This document shows, one piece after another, positions 26,212-35,974 of a DNA stretch of 64,000 nt. Source of the DNA: Candidatus Eisenbacteria bacterium (GTDB taxonomy: Bacteria; Eisenbacteria; RBG-16-71-46; SZUA-252); contig VBOW01000017.1 of the NCBI GenBank assembly GCA_005893275.1, positions 1-64,000 on the forward strand. The letters run 5' to 3'. Under the pieces are notes generated by a model that was not told the DNA's origin, did not search any database, and saw only the letters and a program-made list of their open reading frames with translations. Each line of letters begins with the position of its first letter. Position 1 is the first letter of the stretch. The position numbers were made by a program, and so were the translations under genes.

Positions 26212-27621
26212 AAGTTTTCCCGACTCGTTCCGCGGCAACGCGTCCGCGAGGTGAAGCCGCCTGGGCAGCTTGTACGATGCGAGGGTCCTTCCGGCGTGCT
26301 CGCGCAAATCCTCGAGCGTGAGGGTAGCCCCCGGGCGAAGGACCACGGCCGCGACGACCTCGTGTCCCCAGGCCTCGGCCGGAACCGCCACGACACAAAC
26401 GTCGGCCACGGCGGGATGCGCCTCGATGACCCGCTCCACTTCGAACGGGGAGACATTTTCGCCGCCCACGACCATCCGGTCGGTGCGCCGGTCGAGAACG
26501 ATGAGCCTGCCCGCTTCATCCCACACGCCGAAGTCGCCCGTTCGGAGCCAGCGCCGGTCGAAGGCCGCCTCGTTCAACCGCTCGTCGTCGAAGTACGCGC
26601 TCATCACGGTCGGTCCGCGGACGGCGATTTCTCCCTCCTCTCCCGGGCCGAGCGCGCGCCCGTCCGCGGACCTCACTTCGAGGCGGAGGAACGGGAGCGG
26701 CCGGCCCGCGGTCTCCAGGCCCGCGGGCCACTCACGAAGGGGAAGCGTCGCGGCTTGCGAGGTCGTCTCGGTGAGACCGTAGGTGGGCAGCGCCTTCATC
26801 CCGAGATCGGCCGCGCGGCGCAGGAGGGCCGCGGGCGCGGGTCCCCCTCCGACGAGGGCGGCGCGGAGGGTCTCCGGGAATCGGCGGGCGCCGCGCGCAT
26901 CCAGCAGGCGCTCGAGCATCGGAGGAACGAGCGACACGAGGGTGACCCCCTCCGAGTCGATCGCCCGATTCACCGCTTCCGGCTGAAACCGATCGTGGAT
27001 CAGAACCGTCGTTCCGTAGTAGGCGCTCCTCGTGAGCACCGAAAGACCGCCGACGTGATGGAGCGGCAAGCAGGCGAGCCACACGTCGTCCGCTTGGACC
27101 CCGAGATACCGCGCCGAAGCGATCGCGCTCCAGAGAAAATTTCCGTGGCTGAGCACGACCGCGTGGGGCGATCCCTCCGTCCCCGACGTGAAGCAGATCG
27201 CGGCCGGCGCCTCGAGCCGGCGCTCGAGCAGGGGCGGCTGGGCCGGTCTGCGGGTCTGTCTCGTCCCGGATGGCCGCGCCGGCTCGGGTGCCGCGGTGAG
27301 CGCGAACTCCACGTGCGCGCGCTGCCGGAGCCGCACGCGCTCCGGTTCCTTGGCCTGCCCCCCGATCAGCACGGGCAGGAGCCCCGCGCGGTGGAGCGCG
27401 TGAAACGTGGTCGCGAAATGCAGGCCCTGGTCGGCGCCGATCTCGACGGAGATGTGCTCACCCGACACGAGCCCCTGCTCGAAGAGCGCCACCGCGGACG
27501 TCGAGACCGCCTCCTCGAGCCGTGGGTAGGTCCAAGTCTCCCCGCCCATGCGCAGAGCGACACGCCCCGGCCGGGCGCGCGCCCAGAACGCGACCGGATC
27601 GTAGGTCCAGGCGCCGCTCAC
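26152..27621 (-). CDS. menE: O-succinylbenzoate-CoA ligase
   Basis: A 489-aa acyl-CoA synthetase of the AMP-forming family. Motifs: CFTSGTEGSPHAVVLSH, PTYGLTETTSQ, LRTGDFGVWDEAGRLIVLDR and the Lys in PRNESGKLLRGE. MenE activates o-succinylbenzoate with ATP and CoA before MenB. It starts with a GTG that overlaps the menC stop (GTGA). It is the last gene of the men operon. Confidence 0.93.
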   Translation of the reverse strand: MSGAWTYDPVAFWARARPGRVALRMGGETWTYPRLEEAVSTSAVALFEQGLVSGEHISVEIGADQGLHFATTFHALHRAGLLPVLIGGQAKEPERVRLRQRAHVEFALTAAPEPARPSGTRQTRRPAQPPLLERRLEAPAAICFTSGTEGSPHAVVLSHGNFLWSAIASARYLGVQADDVWLACLPLHHVGGLSVLTRSAYYGTTVLIHDRFQPEAVNRAIDSEGVTLVSLVPPMLERLLDARGARRFPETLRAALVGGGPAPAALLRRAADLGMKALPTYGLTETTSQAATLPLREWPAGLETAGRPLPFLRLEVRSADGRALGPGEEGEIAVRGPTVMSAYFDDERLNEAAFDRRWLRTGDFGVWDEAGRLIVLDRRTDRMVVGGENVSPFEVERVIEAHPAVADVCVVAVPAEAWGHEVVAAVVLRPGATLTLEDLREHAGRTLASYKLPRRLHLADALPRNESGKLLRGEVRSRLVEQVAEKNRA

Positions 27622-28733
27622 TCGGCCTCGACGGTGAACGCGTCCCGCCAGAAATCGTCGGACGGCTTCACGCCCAATCCGGGCCGCTGGGGGACCGCGA
27701 TCGCGCCGCGCGTCAGCGCGGGGGAGGGGGCGATGTCTTCACGGAGCGCTTCTCCCGTGGCGAGGCCGTGCGCGTACGCGGTCTCGCCGAGGGAGGCCGC
27801 GAAGTGAACCGCCGCGGTGCGCCCCACCGCGCTCTCGACGAGCGAGGTCACGACGACCGGCATGTCCCCCTCGCTCGCGACGTTCAGCACCGACCGCGCC
27901 TCGCGCAGCCCGCCCAACGCCATCGGCTTCAGGATGAGAATATCCGCCGCGGAACGGTACAGGATCGCTTCGGCGCTTTCGACGCCGCGGACGGTTTCGT
28001 CGGCCGCGATCGGGACGGGGGAGGCCTGATGCACGCGGGCGAGTCCCTCGATGTCGTCGGCCGCGACCGGCTGCTCCGCGTACTCGAGACGGTAGCGCGC
28101 GAAGGAACGGAGCGCCTCGATCGCTTCGTCGCAGCCCCAAGCCTGATTGGCGTCGATCCGGATCCGCACTTCCGGTCCCACGGCATCGCGCAGGGCGCGA
28201 AGCCGCTCCTCATCCTCGGCACGCGGCGCGCCGCCTACTTTGAGCTTGAGGGTCCCGACGCCGGCGTCGACCGCACGCCGGCCCAGCTCCGCCGCGCGGC
28301 CGGGGGGCACGCGCGGGATGGTGACGTTCGCCGGCACCTCCCGCAGAGTCTGGGCGCCTCCCAGGTATCGCGCGAGCGGGAGACCCTCCTCCTGCGCCAT
28401 CAAGTCGTGGAGGGCGCAATCGATCGCGGCCCTTGCCGTCGGCGCCGCGGCCACGGGGGCCAATCGCGTCAGATCGGCGATGACCGCGGCGAACCCATCG
28501 CGGGACGTCCCCACGATACGCGCCATCGCGAGCTTGAGGCCCGCTCCGGCCGAGGCATGGGTCTCGAGGCCGAATCCCGGAAACGGGGCCGCGTCTCCCA
28601 GCCCTACGCGGCCGGAGTTGTCCTCGAGCGCGAGGATCCACCCGCGCCGGTCGTTCACGTTTCCGTCGGCGCTCGGCCACGGGTCGCGGAGGGAAAGGGA
28701 GTAGGACTGGAGACGCGCGCGGACGATGCTCAT
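27618..28733 (-). CDS. menC: o-Succinylbenzoate synthase
   Basis: A 371-aa enolase-superfamily protein. It has the N-terminal capping domain and a barrel with KLKVG (catalytic Lys), RIDANQAW and the acidic ligands EYAEQP and IAADET, and a second Lys in LILKPMALGG. MenC dehydrates SHCHC to o-succinylbenzoate. Homologous dipeptide epimerases exist, but the operon decides the call. Confidence 0.92.
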   Translation of the reverse strand: MSIVRARLQSYSLSLRDPWPSADGNVNDRRGWILALEDNSGRVGLGDAAPFPGFGLETHASAGAGLKLAMARIVGTSRDGFAAVIADLTRLAPVAAAPTARAAIDCALHDLMAQEEGLPLARYLGGAQTLREVPANVTIPRVPPGRAAELGRRAVDAGVGTLKLKVGGAPRAEDEERLRALRDAVGPEVRIRIDANQAWGCDEAIEALRSFARYRLEYAEQPVAADDIEGLARVHQASPVPIAADETVRGVESAEAILYRSAADILILKPMALGGLREARSVLNVASEGDMPVVVTSLVESAVGRTAAVHFAASLGETAYAHGLATGEALREDIAPSPALTRGAIAVPQRPGLGVKPSDDFWRDAFTVEAE

Positions 28734-28767
28734 GGCCGGGAGGGCGCGTCGGGGCGGGGGGGTGCGC

Positions 28768-29667
28768 TCACGCGATCATCATTCCGGTTGCGAACAGAAT
28801 CCCAAAGAGCACGTGGAGACGCGCCGTGCCCTTAAGCGCCGCGTTGAGCGAAGCCCCGTCCTCGCGCGCAAGAACCCGCCGCCCCTCGAGCGCCGCGAAC
28901 GGCACGGTGAGGAAGGGAAGGATCACCCACCCGCTGGCGCGCCCCGACAAGGCCAGGAGCGCCGGGGTGGCATAGGCGACCGCGAGGAGCGCCACATACT
29001 CCGCGCGCGCGCCGCGGCGTCCCACCCGAACGGCGAGGGTGCGTTTCCCCGCGGCCCGGTCTCCGTCCAGATCCCGCACGTTGTTCACCACGAGGATCGC
29101 CGTTGCCAGCGCGCCGACGGGAATCGCCGCCAACATCACGTCGGGCGAAAGGGTGTTCCCCTCGACGAAGTAAGTTCCGCACACGGCCACCATCCCGAAG
29201 AAGACGAAAACGAAGATCTCTCCCAATCCAGTATACGCAAGCGGCCAGGGCCCCGCGGTGTAGGCAATTCCCGCCGCGATCGACGTGAGCCCGATCGCGA
29301 CCACGATCCAACCCGCCGTGGCCACGAGATAGACGCCGGCCAAAGTCGCGCAGAGAAAGGAGGCGATGATCCCGGCACCCACCTCCGAGGTAGTGAGCCA
29401 GCCCATCGCTAGCGCCCGGGGTGGTCCGAGACGCTCGCGGGTGTCCGCGCCCCGGAGAAAGTCGCCCCAATCGTTCACGAGATTGGTACCGATCTGGATG
29501 AAGATCGCGCCCAGGAGCGCCGCGAGCGCGGGGCCCGGCCGGAAGCGATGGTCGCGCGCGGCGAGCGCGGACCCGACGGCGACGGGGACCACGGCGGCCG
29601 CGAGGGTCGGAATCCGCGCGGCGTGGAGCCACGCGCGCGCGCGGCTCATGGAGGGGGTTTCATCCAC
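28768..29667 (-). CDS. menA: 1,4-Dihydroxy-2-naphthoate polyprenyltransferase
   Basis: A 299-aa UbiA-superfamily membrane prenyltransferase with about eight or nine helices. The prenyl-diphosphate motifs are [15 protein letters not shown] and [17 protein letters not shown]. MenA attaches the polyprenyl chain to DHNA. The start is uncertain between a GTG at 29667 (3 nt after menB) and an ATG at 29649. A 34-nt gap follows before menC. Confidence 0.93.
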   Translation of the reverse strand: MDETPSMSRARAWLHAARIPTLAAAVVPVAVGSALAARDHRFRPGPALAALLGAIFIQIGTNLVNDWGDFLRGADTRERLGPPRALAMGWLTTSEVGAGIIASFLCATLAGVYLVATAGWIVVAIGLTSIAAGIAYTAGPWPLAYTGLGEIFVFVFFGMVAVCGTYFVEGNTLSPDVMLAAIPVGALATAILVVNNVRDLDGDRAAGKRTLAVRVGRRGARAEYVALLAVAYATPALLALSGRASGWVILPFLTVPFAALEGRRVLAREDGASLNAALKGTARLHVLFGILFATGMMIA

Positions 29668-29670
29668 CGC

Positions 29671-30501
29671 TCAGGGGAGACGGCGGAACTTGGAGAAGTC
29701 GGGCTTTCGCCGCTCGAGGTAGGCATTCCGTCCCTCCTGCGCCTCCTCCGTCATGTAGAAGAGAAGCGTCGCGTTTCCGGCAAGCTCTTGCAATCCCACC
29801 TCGCCGTCGCATTCGGCGTTGAAGGAGGCCTTGAGGCACCGGATCGCGAGCGGGCTCATGGCCAGCATCTCCCGGCACCATGCGACGGTTTCCTCTTCCA
29901 GCCGCTCGAGCGGGACGACCTCGTTCACGAGCCCCATCTCGTGAGCCTGCGCGGCGTCGTACTGGCGGCAGAGGTACCAGATCTCGCGAGCCTTTTTCTG
30001 TCCCACGATTCTCGCGAGGTAGGACGCCCCGAATCCCCCGTCGAAGGAGCCGACCTTCGGGCCGGTCTGGCCGAAGCGCGCGTTGTCGGCCGCGATCGTC
30101 AGATCGCACACGACGTGAAGCACGTGCCCGCCGCCGACCGCGTACCCCGCGACCATGGCCACGACCGGCTTGGGGAGGGACCGGATCTGTTTTTGAAGGT
30201 CCAGAACGTTCAAGCGGGGCACCTGATCGTCGCCGACGTAGCCGGCGGCCCCCCGCACGCGCTGGTCTCCCCCCGAGCAGAATGCTTCGGTCCCCGCGCC
30301 GGTCAGGATCGCGACGCCGATCTCGGGATCTTCCCGCACGTCCTCGAAGGCTTGGATCATCTCCCGCACGGTGAGGGGGCGGAACGCGTTTCGCACGTCG
30401 GGTCGGTTGATCGTGATCTTCGCGATTCCCTCGGCCTTCTCATAGAGGATGTCGGTGAACGTGCGCGCGGGCTTCCACGCGATGCCTACGGCCTGGGTCA
30501 T
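29671..30501 (-). CDS. menB: 1,4-Dihydroxy-2-naphthoyl-CoA synthase
   Basis: A 276-aa crotonase-fold enzyme. Oxyanion and active-site segments [18 protein letters not shown] and [18 protein letters not shown], then [16 protein letters not shown], are typical of MenB, which closes the naphthoate ring. The ATG has AGGAG at about 10 bases. Length matches the family. Confidence 0.96.
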   Translation of the reverse strand: MTQAVGIAWKPARTFTDILYEKAEGIAKITINRPDVRNAFRPLTVREMIQAFEDVREDPEIGVAILTGAGTEAFCSGGDQRVRGAAGYVGDDQVPRLNVLDLQKQIRSLPKPVVAMVAGYAVGGGHVLHVVCDLTIAADNARFGQTGPKVGSFDGGFGASYLARIVGQKKAREIWYLCRQYDAAQAHEMGLVNEVVPLERLEEETVAWCREMLAMSPLAIRCLKASFNAECDGEVGLQELAGNATLLFYMTEEAQEGRNAYLERRKPDFSKFRRLP

Positions 30502-30513
30502 GAGGGTCGGCTC

Positions 30514-31374
30514 CTATTCGTAAGAACGTGACGAGGCTTCGGCGTCGAGCTCCGGGAGCGCCATCCAGTGCGCCGCGAGCGCGTCCGCGAGCGCCTCGGG
30601 CGCCTCCAGGTGGACCGCGTGCCCCACCCCGGGAACGATGACGCACGACGATCCGGGAATCGCCTCCGCCATGCTGCGGGCGACCCGGACGTACTTCACG
30701 TCGCGCTCCCCGGCGAGGAGGAGCACGTCGCAGCGCACGCGGTCGAGGCGGCTGCCGAGGTAGTCGTGGACGCCCTGGCCCATGCCCCGCAGCGAGCGGG
30801 CGAGCCCGGCGGGGAGAGACCCCATCCGCCTCGAACGGAGCGCCGCCAGGGTCGCTGGGGGAAGCTCCCGCTGCGTCTCGAAGAGAGGAAGCATGCTCCA
30901 GTAATTCACGAACCACTCGATTCCGCGCTCCTCGATCCGGTCGGCGAGCGCGTCGTCCTCGCCGCGCCGCCTGGCGCGGGCGTGAACGTCCTCGATGCCC
31001 GGCGAAGAGCTCTCGAGAATGAGCGAGCTCACGCGCTCGGGTTGGGCCAGCGCCATATGGAGGGCGACGCGGCCGCCCATCGAGTATCCGAGCCAGTCCG
31101 AGCGTTCGACGCCCAGGTCCCCGAGGATCGCGTCCAGGTCCCGGACGGCTTCGGCCATGGTGTAGCGCGAAGGATCCGCCGGAGCGCCCGTGGCTCCATG
31201 GCCCAAGAGGTCGACCGCGATCGCCGCACGCCCCTCCCCGCGGAGCCTGGGGAGCAGGGGGGTCCAGTCCTCGCTCGAGCCGTTGAATCCGTGCAGGAGC
31301 ACGATGGGGCGGCCGCGCGCGGGTTCGCCGTCGAGGACGATGTGGTAGGGGACGCCGCGCACGGTCAGGGTCAC
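30514..31374 (-). CDS. menH: SHCHC synthase (alpha/beta hydrolase)
   Basis: A 286-aa alpha/beta-hydrolase. Nucleophile elbow LGYSMGGRV, oxyanion LLHGFNGSSEDW, acid near AGERDVKYV and His in VGHAVHLE make the triad. MenH removes pyruvate from SEPHCHC to give SHCHC. The frame extends upstream through menD in the other reading frame; I chose the GTG at 31374 that overlaps the menD stop as GTGA, giving the usual N-terminus. Confidence 0.92.
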   Translation of the reverse strand: MTLTVRGVPYHIVLDGEPARGRPIVLLHGFNGSSEDWTPLLPRLRGEGRAAIAVDLLGHGATGAPADPSRYTMAEAVRDLDAILGDLGVERSDWLGYSMGGRVALHMALAQPERVSSLILESSSPGIEDVHARARRRGEDDALADRIEERGIEWFVNYWSMLPLFETQRELPPATLAALRSRRMGSLPAGLARSLRGMGQGVHDYLGSRLDRVRCDVLLLAGERDVKYVRVARSMAEAIPGSSCVIVPGVGHAVHLEAPEALADALAAHWMALPELDAEASSRSYE

Positions 31375-33203
31375 GAGCCGCTCCCGACCGCGCGGACCAC
31401 GTCGTCCCAAACGGCCTGATGCCACGCGCGATTCCCGTCCCGCTCGGTCCGGACCTCGATCACCTCGGTCGCGCGGGCCCGAAGCGAGGCGGCCGCCCGG
31501 GTCCTGAGCTCCTCCCAGGTGCGTGGGCATGAATAGGGGGTTCCATACATCGCGGCGGCGGGGGCGAAATCGAGACCGTGGGGCGTTCCGAAGTAGCGCT
31601 CGAACGCCGCATGCCGCGCAACGGGAAGGAAGGAGAAAATGCCGCCGCCATCGTTGTGCACCACGACGATGGTCGCCCCCACCCGCTCGCCGCGAGCCAT
31701 GTGGAGCGCATTCAGATCGTGGTGGAACGAGAGATCTCCGGTGACGAGAAGAAGCGGGTCGTTCGAAGCGGCGCTCGCCCCGAGGGCGCTCGAGACGACG
31801 CCGTCGATCCCGTTCGCGCCGCGGTTCGCGAGCACGCGCACGCGGTGGGGATGGTTGGGCACGAAGGCGTCGAGATCCCGGATCGCCATGCTGTTTCCGA
31901 CGTAGAGCGTCCCCGTCTCGGGAAGCGCCTCCAGCAGCACGGGGAAGATCTTCCCCTCGCAAAACGTCCGGGCGCGCTCCAGATGCCGCGCGATCGTCTC
32001 CCGCGCGGCGCGCTCCGCCCGCTCGAACTCCTCGCGCCAGCTCGGGAGCGGATCCGCCGCACCGGCGAGGGCTTCCGACAGGGCCTCGGCGAAGGCCGTT
32101 GGGTCGGCGGTCACGACTTCGCGCGCCCGACGCGCGGGGCTCCGCCATCCGGCTCCCGGATCCACGATCACGTGGCGCGCGGAAGGATGCCGTGCCGTGT
32201 ACGCATGAAACGCTTTGGACGTGAGAGCCGCGCCGAACTGGATCACGAGCTCGGGCTCGTGCCGTGCCGCGAACGGCGCCGACCGAAGAAACGCGTCGTA
32301 ACCGCCGAGGACCGGCCCGCCGGGGCGCGAACCAAACCGGATCTGGGACGCGGGGTCCGCGAGCGTGGGGTAGCCCGTGACCAGGGCGAGCTTGGCGACC
32401 GCCGACGCGAGGTCGGGCGGAGAATCGTCGGGGCCGCACACGATGAGCCCGCGTCTCAGCACCCTCGCTGCTTTCGCGATGCGCTCGACGGTCTGCGGCG
32501 CGGGTGGAGGAGGCTCGGCCACGATGGACGCTGCGGGCGCCGGAGTGGGCGCCGGCGGGAGGGCGTCGGGCTCGGGAAGGAGCGGCTCACGAAACACGAA
32601 GTTGAGGTGCACCGGCCCCGCGGGCGCGCGCCATGCCTCCGCGACCGCGCGGGCTCCGAGGGAGGCCGCGTAGTCGAGCATCGTGGGAGACCCCTCGGGC
32701 GCTCCCACTTCGACGAACCAGCGTACGTGGGAGCCGAAGAGCTTGATCTGGTCGATCGTCTGCGGGGCGCCTGTGTCCCGCAGCTCGGGCGGGCGATCGG
32801 CGGTCGCGAGGATCAGCGGAACGCGCGCGTAGCCCGCCTCGATGATCGCGGGAAAGAAGTTCGCCGCCGCGGTGCCCGACGTGCACACGAGCGCGACCGG
32901 CCGCCGCGACGCCTTGGCCAAGCCGAGGCCGAAGAACCCGGCCGAGCGCTCGTCCAGCGAGATGTGCGTCGCGATCGGGGAGCGGTCGAAGGCAAGCGCG
33001 AGCGGTGCCGAGCGCGAACCCGAGCAGAGGACCGCGTCCCGGACCCCCGCGTCGTGGAGCGCCGTGGCGAACCGGTCCGCCCAAGCGAGGTTGATCGCGC
33101 CCGGCGCGCGCAGCGGCTCGGCCCCTTCGGCGGCGGGGGCGCCGGCGTCCGCGGAGCGCATCCCCGCGCGCCGCGTCTCGGATTCAGTCGCGCGCGACGG
33201 CAT
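31371..33203 (-). CDS. menD: SEPHCHC synthase
   Basis: A 610-aa thiamine-diphosphate enzyme. N-terminal catalytic Glu region CSGSRSAPLALAFD, then CTSGTAAANFFPAIIEA, and C-terminal ThDP/Mg motif GDLSFHHDLNAL with NDGGGIFSFLP. MenD joins isochorismate and 2-oxoglutarate. Its start overlaps the 3' end of menF by 20 bases, so translation is probably coupled. Confidence 0.95.
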   Translation of the reverse strand: MPSRATESETRRAGMRSADAGAPAAEGAEPLRAPGAINLAWADRFATALHDAGVRDAVLCSGSRSAPLALAFDRSPIATHISLDERSAGFFGLGLAKASRRPVALVCTSGTAAANFFPAIIEAGYARVPLILATADRPPELRDTGAPQTIDQIKLFGSHVRWFVEVGAPEGSPTMLDYAASLGARAVAEAWRAPAGPVHLNFVFREPLLPEPDALPPAPTPAPAASIVAEPPPPAPQTVERIAKAARVLRRGLIVCGPDDSPPDLASAVAKLALVTGYPTLADPASQIRFGSRPGGPVLGGYDAFLRSAPFAARHEPELVIQFGAALTSKAFHAYTARHPSARHVIVDPGAGWRSPARRAREVVTADPTAFAEALSEALAGAADPLPSWREEFERAERAARETIARHLERARTFCEGKIFPVLLEALPETGTLYVGNSMAIRDLDAFVPNHPHRVRVLANRGANGIDGVVSSALGASAASNDPLLLVTGDLSFHHDLNALHMARGERVGATIVVVHNDGGGIFSFLPVARHAAFERYFGTPHGLDFAPAAAMYGTPYSCPRTWEELRTRAAASLRARATEVIEVRTERDGNRAWHQAVWDDVVRAVGSGS

Positions 33204-34587
33204 CGAGAATCCCTTTCATCTTGAGCTCGGTCTCGTTCCACTCGAGCTCGGGATCGGAGCCTTCGACGATCCCGGCGCCCGCGAAGAGGCGGGCGCGCCG
33301 TCCCCGCAGGGCGAGCGATCGAATGCCGACCGTGAAATCACCCTCTCCCCTGCCGTTCAGCCAGCCCATCGGCCCTGCGTACCAGCCGCGGCCGCAGGGC
33401 TCGACCCGGTCGATCCAGGCCTTGGCCTCGGTCCGCGGCCAACCCGCGATCGCGGGGGTGGGGTGCAGCCGCGCAACGAGATCGAGGACATGCGCTCCCT
33501 CCCGGGCTCGCCCGCGCACGGGAGTGCGGAGGTGCAGGAGATGGGGAAGCCGCATCACCTCCGGCTCCTCGGGCGCGTGCAGCGAGTCGCAAAGAGGACG
33601 GAGTGTCTCGAGCAGGTGGCGGAGGACGATCTTGTGCTCGCTCCGGTCCTTCTCGCTCTTCGCGAGGGCGCGCATGAGGGCGTGTTCATCCTCCCCCGGC
33701 TCGCAGCGTTGCGTGCCGGCGACCGCCTCGGTGGAGATCTCCCCGTGAGCGAGCCGCGCCAGTCTTTCGGGGCTCGCCCCCAGGAACGCGTTCCCGTTCC
33801 CATCGGAGATGAGAAACCGGTAGCACGTGGGATAGGCCGCGCGGAGCGATTCCATGATTTCGATCGCATCGGTCGCGGGATCCAGCTCCAGCTCGACCCA
33901 GCGGGCGAGCACGGCTTTGGAGCAGGCGCCCTCCCGAATCCTCGTGAGCGTCCGTCGCACGGCCTCGATCCAGCGGCCCCGGTCCCACGCGGGGGCCGAA
34001 GGGGGCTCCAGTCGGGCGAAATTCGCGGCGCCGCTCCAGCCTCCTTCGCCGCCCGTGCCGGATGTCCAACGCGTCTCGACGGTCTCCTCCGTCTGGTTCC
34101 CCCAGAACACGCGCGCGGGAATGAAAAAGGCGGCGTCGGGAAATCCAGGCCACCCCGGCCGCGCGCCCTGCTCGGCGAAGGAGAAGCCGCCGATCGCGAT
34201 TGCGCCGGGGAAGCCCTGCGGCGCCGGACCGCGGTGGCTCGCGGCGCGGAGCAGGCGCCCGATCTTGGCCGCGATCTCCGTGAAGCGGGCGCCGTCCGCG
34301 TCGACGCCTGCCCTCGCGACGCGCGCGTCCGCGGCCTCAATTCCGGATAGAGCCCCGACCCCGGCGATCGCTTCCCCCTCCGGCGCTTCCCAGAGGAAGA
34401 CCGGGCGTCGGGCCGCCTCCTCCCGCAGGGACCGAAGGCAGTCCCATGGGCTTCGTCCGGAAACCCTCGCGCTCTCGCCCGAGATCGAGCCCGGCTCGGC
34501 CGCGATCGCGCGCGCGGCTCCTTGCGTATCTTGGAGCCGAGCGTCGGACCGAGCTGCCGCGAATGGAGAGGTGTCGGGAGCCGCCAC
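33184..34587 (-). CDS. menF: Isochorismate synthase
   Basis: A 467-aa chorismate-binding enzyme. C-terminal domain motifs: EGACSKAVLARW (general base Lys), GASPERLARL, STEAVAGTQRC, KSEKDRSEHKIV, HPTPAIAGWP and GWYAGPMGW. It opens the men operon by converting chorismate to isochorismate. The ORF is open to 35070, but I chose the GTG at 34587 because the upstream extension is low-complexity and crosses the divergent transporter gene. Promoter presumably in the 84-base gap to that gene. Confidence 0.92.
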   Translation of the reverse strand: MAAPDTSPFAAARSDARLQDTQGAARAIAAEPGSISGESARVSGRSPWDCLRSLREEAARRPVFLWEAPEGEAIAGVGALSGIEAADARVARAGVDADGARFTEIAAKIGRLLRAASHRGPAPQGFPGAIAIGGFSFAEQGARPGWPGFPDAAFFIPARVFWGNQTEETVETRWTSGTGGEGGWSGAANFARLEPPSAPAWDRGRWIEAVRRTLTRIREGACSKAVLARWVELELDPATDAIEIMESLRAAYPTCYRFLISDGNGNAFLGASPERLARLAHGEISTEAVAGTQRCEPGEDEHALMRALAKSEKDRSEHKIVLRHLLETLRPLCDSLHAPEEPEVMRLPHLLHLRTPVRGRAREGAHVLDLVARLHPTPAIAGWPRTEAKAWIDRVEPCGRGWYAGPMGWLNGRGEGDFTVGIRSLALRGRRARLFAGAGIVEGSDPELEWNETELKMKGILDAVARD

Positions 34588-34671
34588 GGTCGGCCAGTAT
34601 AGAGAGCGCGCGGACACGCGGCAACTCGAGGATGCTAGGCAATCGCGCGCGGCTATCGTATCTTCCCGCGC

Positions 34672-35349
34672 ATGATTCCCGCTCCGGCCCCCCATATGGC
34701 CCTCGGTCTGGTTCTCGGTCTGCGCCACGCGCTTGAGGCCGATCACATCGCGGCCGTCGCCACGCTCGTGAGCCGCGGGCGCAGTCCGCTTCGCTCCGGG
34801 CTCATCGGGGGCTTCTGGGGGCTGGGACACCTCGCGTCGCTGCTCCTGGTTGGATTGCCCGTGATCGGGCTCGGCCTGAGGTTTCCTTCCGCCCTCACTC
34901 TCCCTCTCGAGCTCGGGGTCGCGGCCATGATCGTCTTCCTCGGAGTGGGCGGGCTCGCGCGCGATCGCTCGCCCGCTTCCGCGCGAGGCCCCGCGCCGTC
35001 CCCGCGGCACGACCACTCCCATTCGATCCGCGGCCTTGGAACGAGGCCCTTCTGGGTCGGCGCCGCGCACGGGCTCGCGGGGAGCGGCGCCCTCACCCTC
35101 GTGATCCTCGCGACGATGCCGTCGCGCGTGGACGGTCTACTCTACCTTGTCCTATTCGGATTCGGCTCGATCGTCGGCATGGCGGCGGCCAGCGCCGGTC
35201 TTTCCATTCCGATCGCGGTTTCGGGGCTCGCCGCCCCCGGAGTCACCCGGCGGCTCGCGCAGGCGGTCTCGTTCGGGAGCGTGATGTTCGGATTGTTCTA
35301 CGGCGCGACGACGCTCGCCACCGCGATCGCGCGTCACCCGCTCTCCTGA
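34672..35349 (+). CDS. NiCoT/UreH-like metal transporter
   Basis: A 225-aa membrane protein with about six helices. The segment GLRHALEADHIAAVATLVSR carries the nickel/cobalt transporter signature (H-x4-DH), and a His-containing loop (RHDHSHS) sits in the middle, as in UreH/HupE-type proteins. It probably moves Ni2+ or Co2+ across the inner membrane. No nickel enzyme gene is in the window. Ends about 100 bases before the Alternative Complex III operon. Confidence 0.8.
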   Translation: MIPAPAPHMALGLVLGLRHALEADHIAAVATLVSRGRSPLRSGLIGGFWGLGHLASLLLVGLPVIGLGLRFPSALTLPLELGVAAMIVFLGVGGLARDRSPASARGPAPSPRHDHSHSIRGLGTRPFWVGAAHGLAGSGALTLVILATMPSRVDGLLYLVLFGFGSIVGMAAASAGLSIPIAVSGLAAPGVTRRLAQAVSFGSVMFGLFYGATTLATAIARHPLS

Positions 35350-35360
35350 GGGGGATCCGC

Positions 35361-35394
35361 TTGACGGTCGACAAAGTTGGTGACATTATTCACA
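35361..35394 (+). promoter_or_regulatory. Promoter with Crp/Fnr-like palindrome, act operon
   Basis: TTGACG (35361-35366) and CATTAT (35384-35389) are 17 bases apart, a fair sigma-70 promoter. Covering the -10 is the dyad GGTGA-N6-TCACA (35379-35394), nine of ten bases of the Crp/Fnr-family consensus TGTGA-N6-TCACA. If this promoter is right the regulator would repress it. Alternatively the palindrome is an activator site for a start point some 35-45 bases downstream, with a weak -10 near TCTTAT (35412-35417). Confidence 0.6.
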
Positions 35395-35446
35395 ATCTTG
35401 TTTCCAAGGGGTCTTATCCGCGCGTGCGGCGGGGCACCGGGGGAAA

Positions 35447-35974
35447 GTGGTTTCCGGCGACTTGAGCACTTCTAAGCCAAAGCAAGCCATTGGGATCGCG
35501 CTCGTTCTGCTTGTCCTGGGCGGCTGGTCTTTTTTCGATTCATTCAGCAACGTGGGCTACGCTCCAAAGCAGCCGATTCCCTTCAGCCACAAGCTCCATG
35601 CGGGCACGAACAAGATCCCGTGTCTCTACTGCCACTCGAATGCCGAGCGATCGCGTCATGCGACGGTCCCCGCCATGGCCGTCTGCATGAACTGCCATAC
35701 TGTCGTTCGGACCGACCGGCCCGCGATTCAAATGGTGGCGCAGTACTACCAATCCGGTAAGCCGCTTCCGTGGGTGCGCGTCCATCGCGAGCCCGACTAT
35801 GTCTATTTCAGCCACCAGTGGCACATCGCGCGCGGGTTCGCGTGCCAAACCTGCCACGGGCAGGTCCAGAACATGGACGTGATCCAGCAATCCAAGGATC
35901 TCAAGATGGGTTTCTGCATCAGCTGCCATCGAGCGAACAAGGCCCCGACGGATTGCAACACGTGCCATATATGA
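35447..35974 (+). CDS. actA: Alternative Complex III pentaheme cytochrome c subunit
   Basis: A 175-aa protein with one N-terminal membrane anchor (about 13-32) and five CxxCH sites: CLYCH, CMNCH, CQTCH, CISCH and CNTCH. This is the number and layout of ActA, which faces the periplasm and passes electrons from menaquinol oxidation. GTG start at 35447 after GGGGGAAA. Its TGA overlaps the actB ATG (ATGA). Confidence 0.93.
   Translation: MVSGDLSTSKPKQAIGIALVLLVLGGWSFFDSFSNVGYAPKQPIPFSHKLHAGTNKIPCLYCHSNAERSRHATVPAMAVCMNCHTVVRTDRPAIQMVAQYYQSGKPLPWVRVHREPDYVYFSHQWHIARGFACQTCHGQVQNMDVIQQSKDLKMGFCISCHRANKAPTDCNTCHI

Noticed and set aside
30514-32439. 641-codon frame containing menH
   Set aside because: The upstream part is menD read in another frame on the same strand; the GTG overlap at the menD stop is the proper start.
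33184-35070. 628-codon menF
   Set aside because: The extra N-terminus crosses the divergent transporter gene and is Arg/Glu-rich filler; GTG 34587 gives a normal length.
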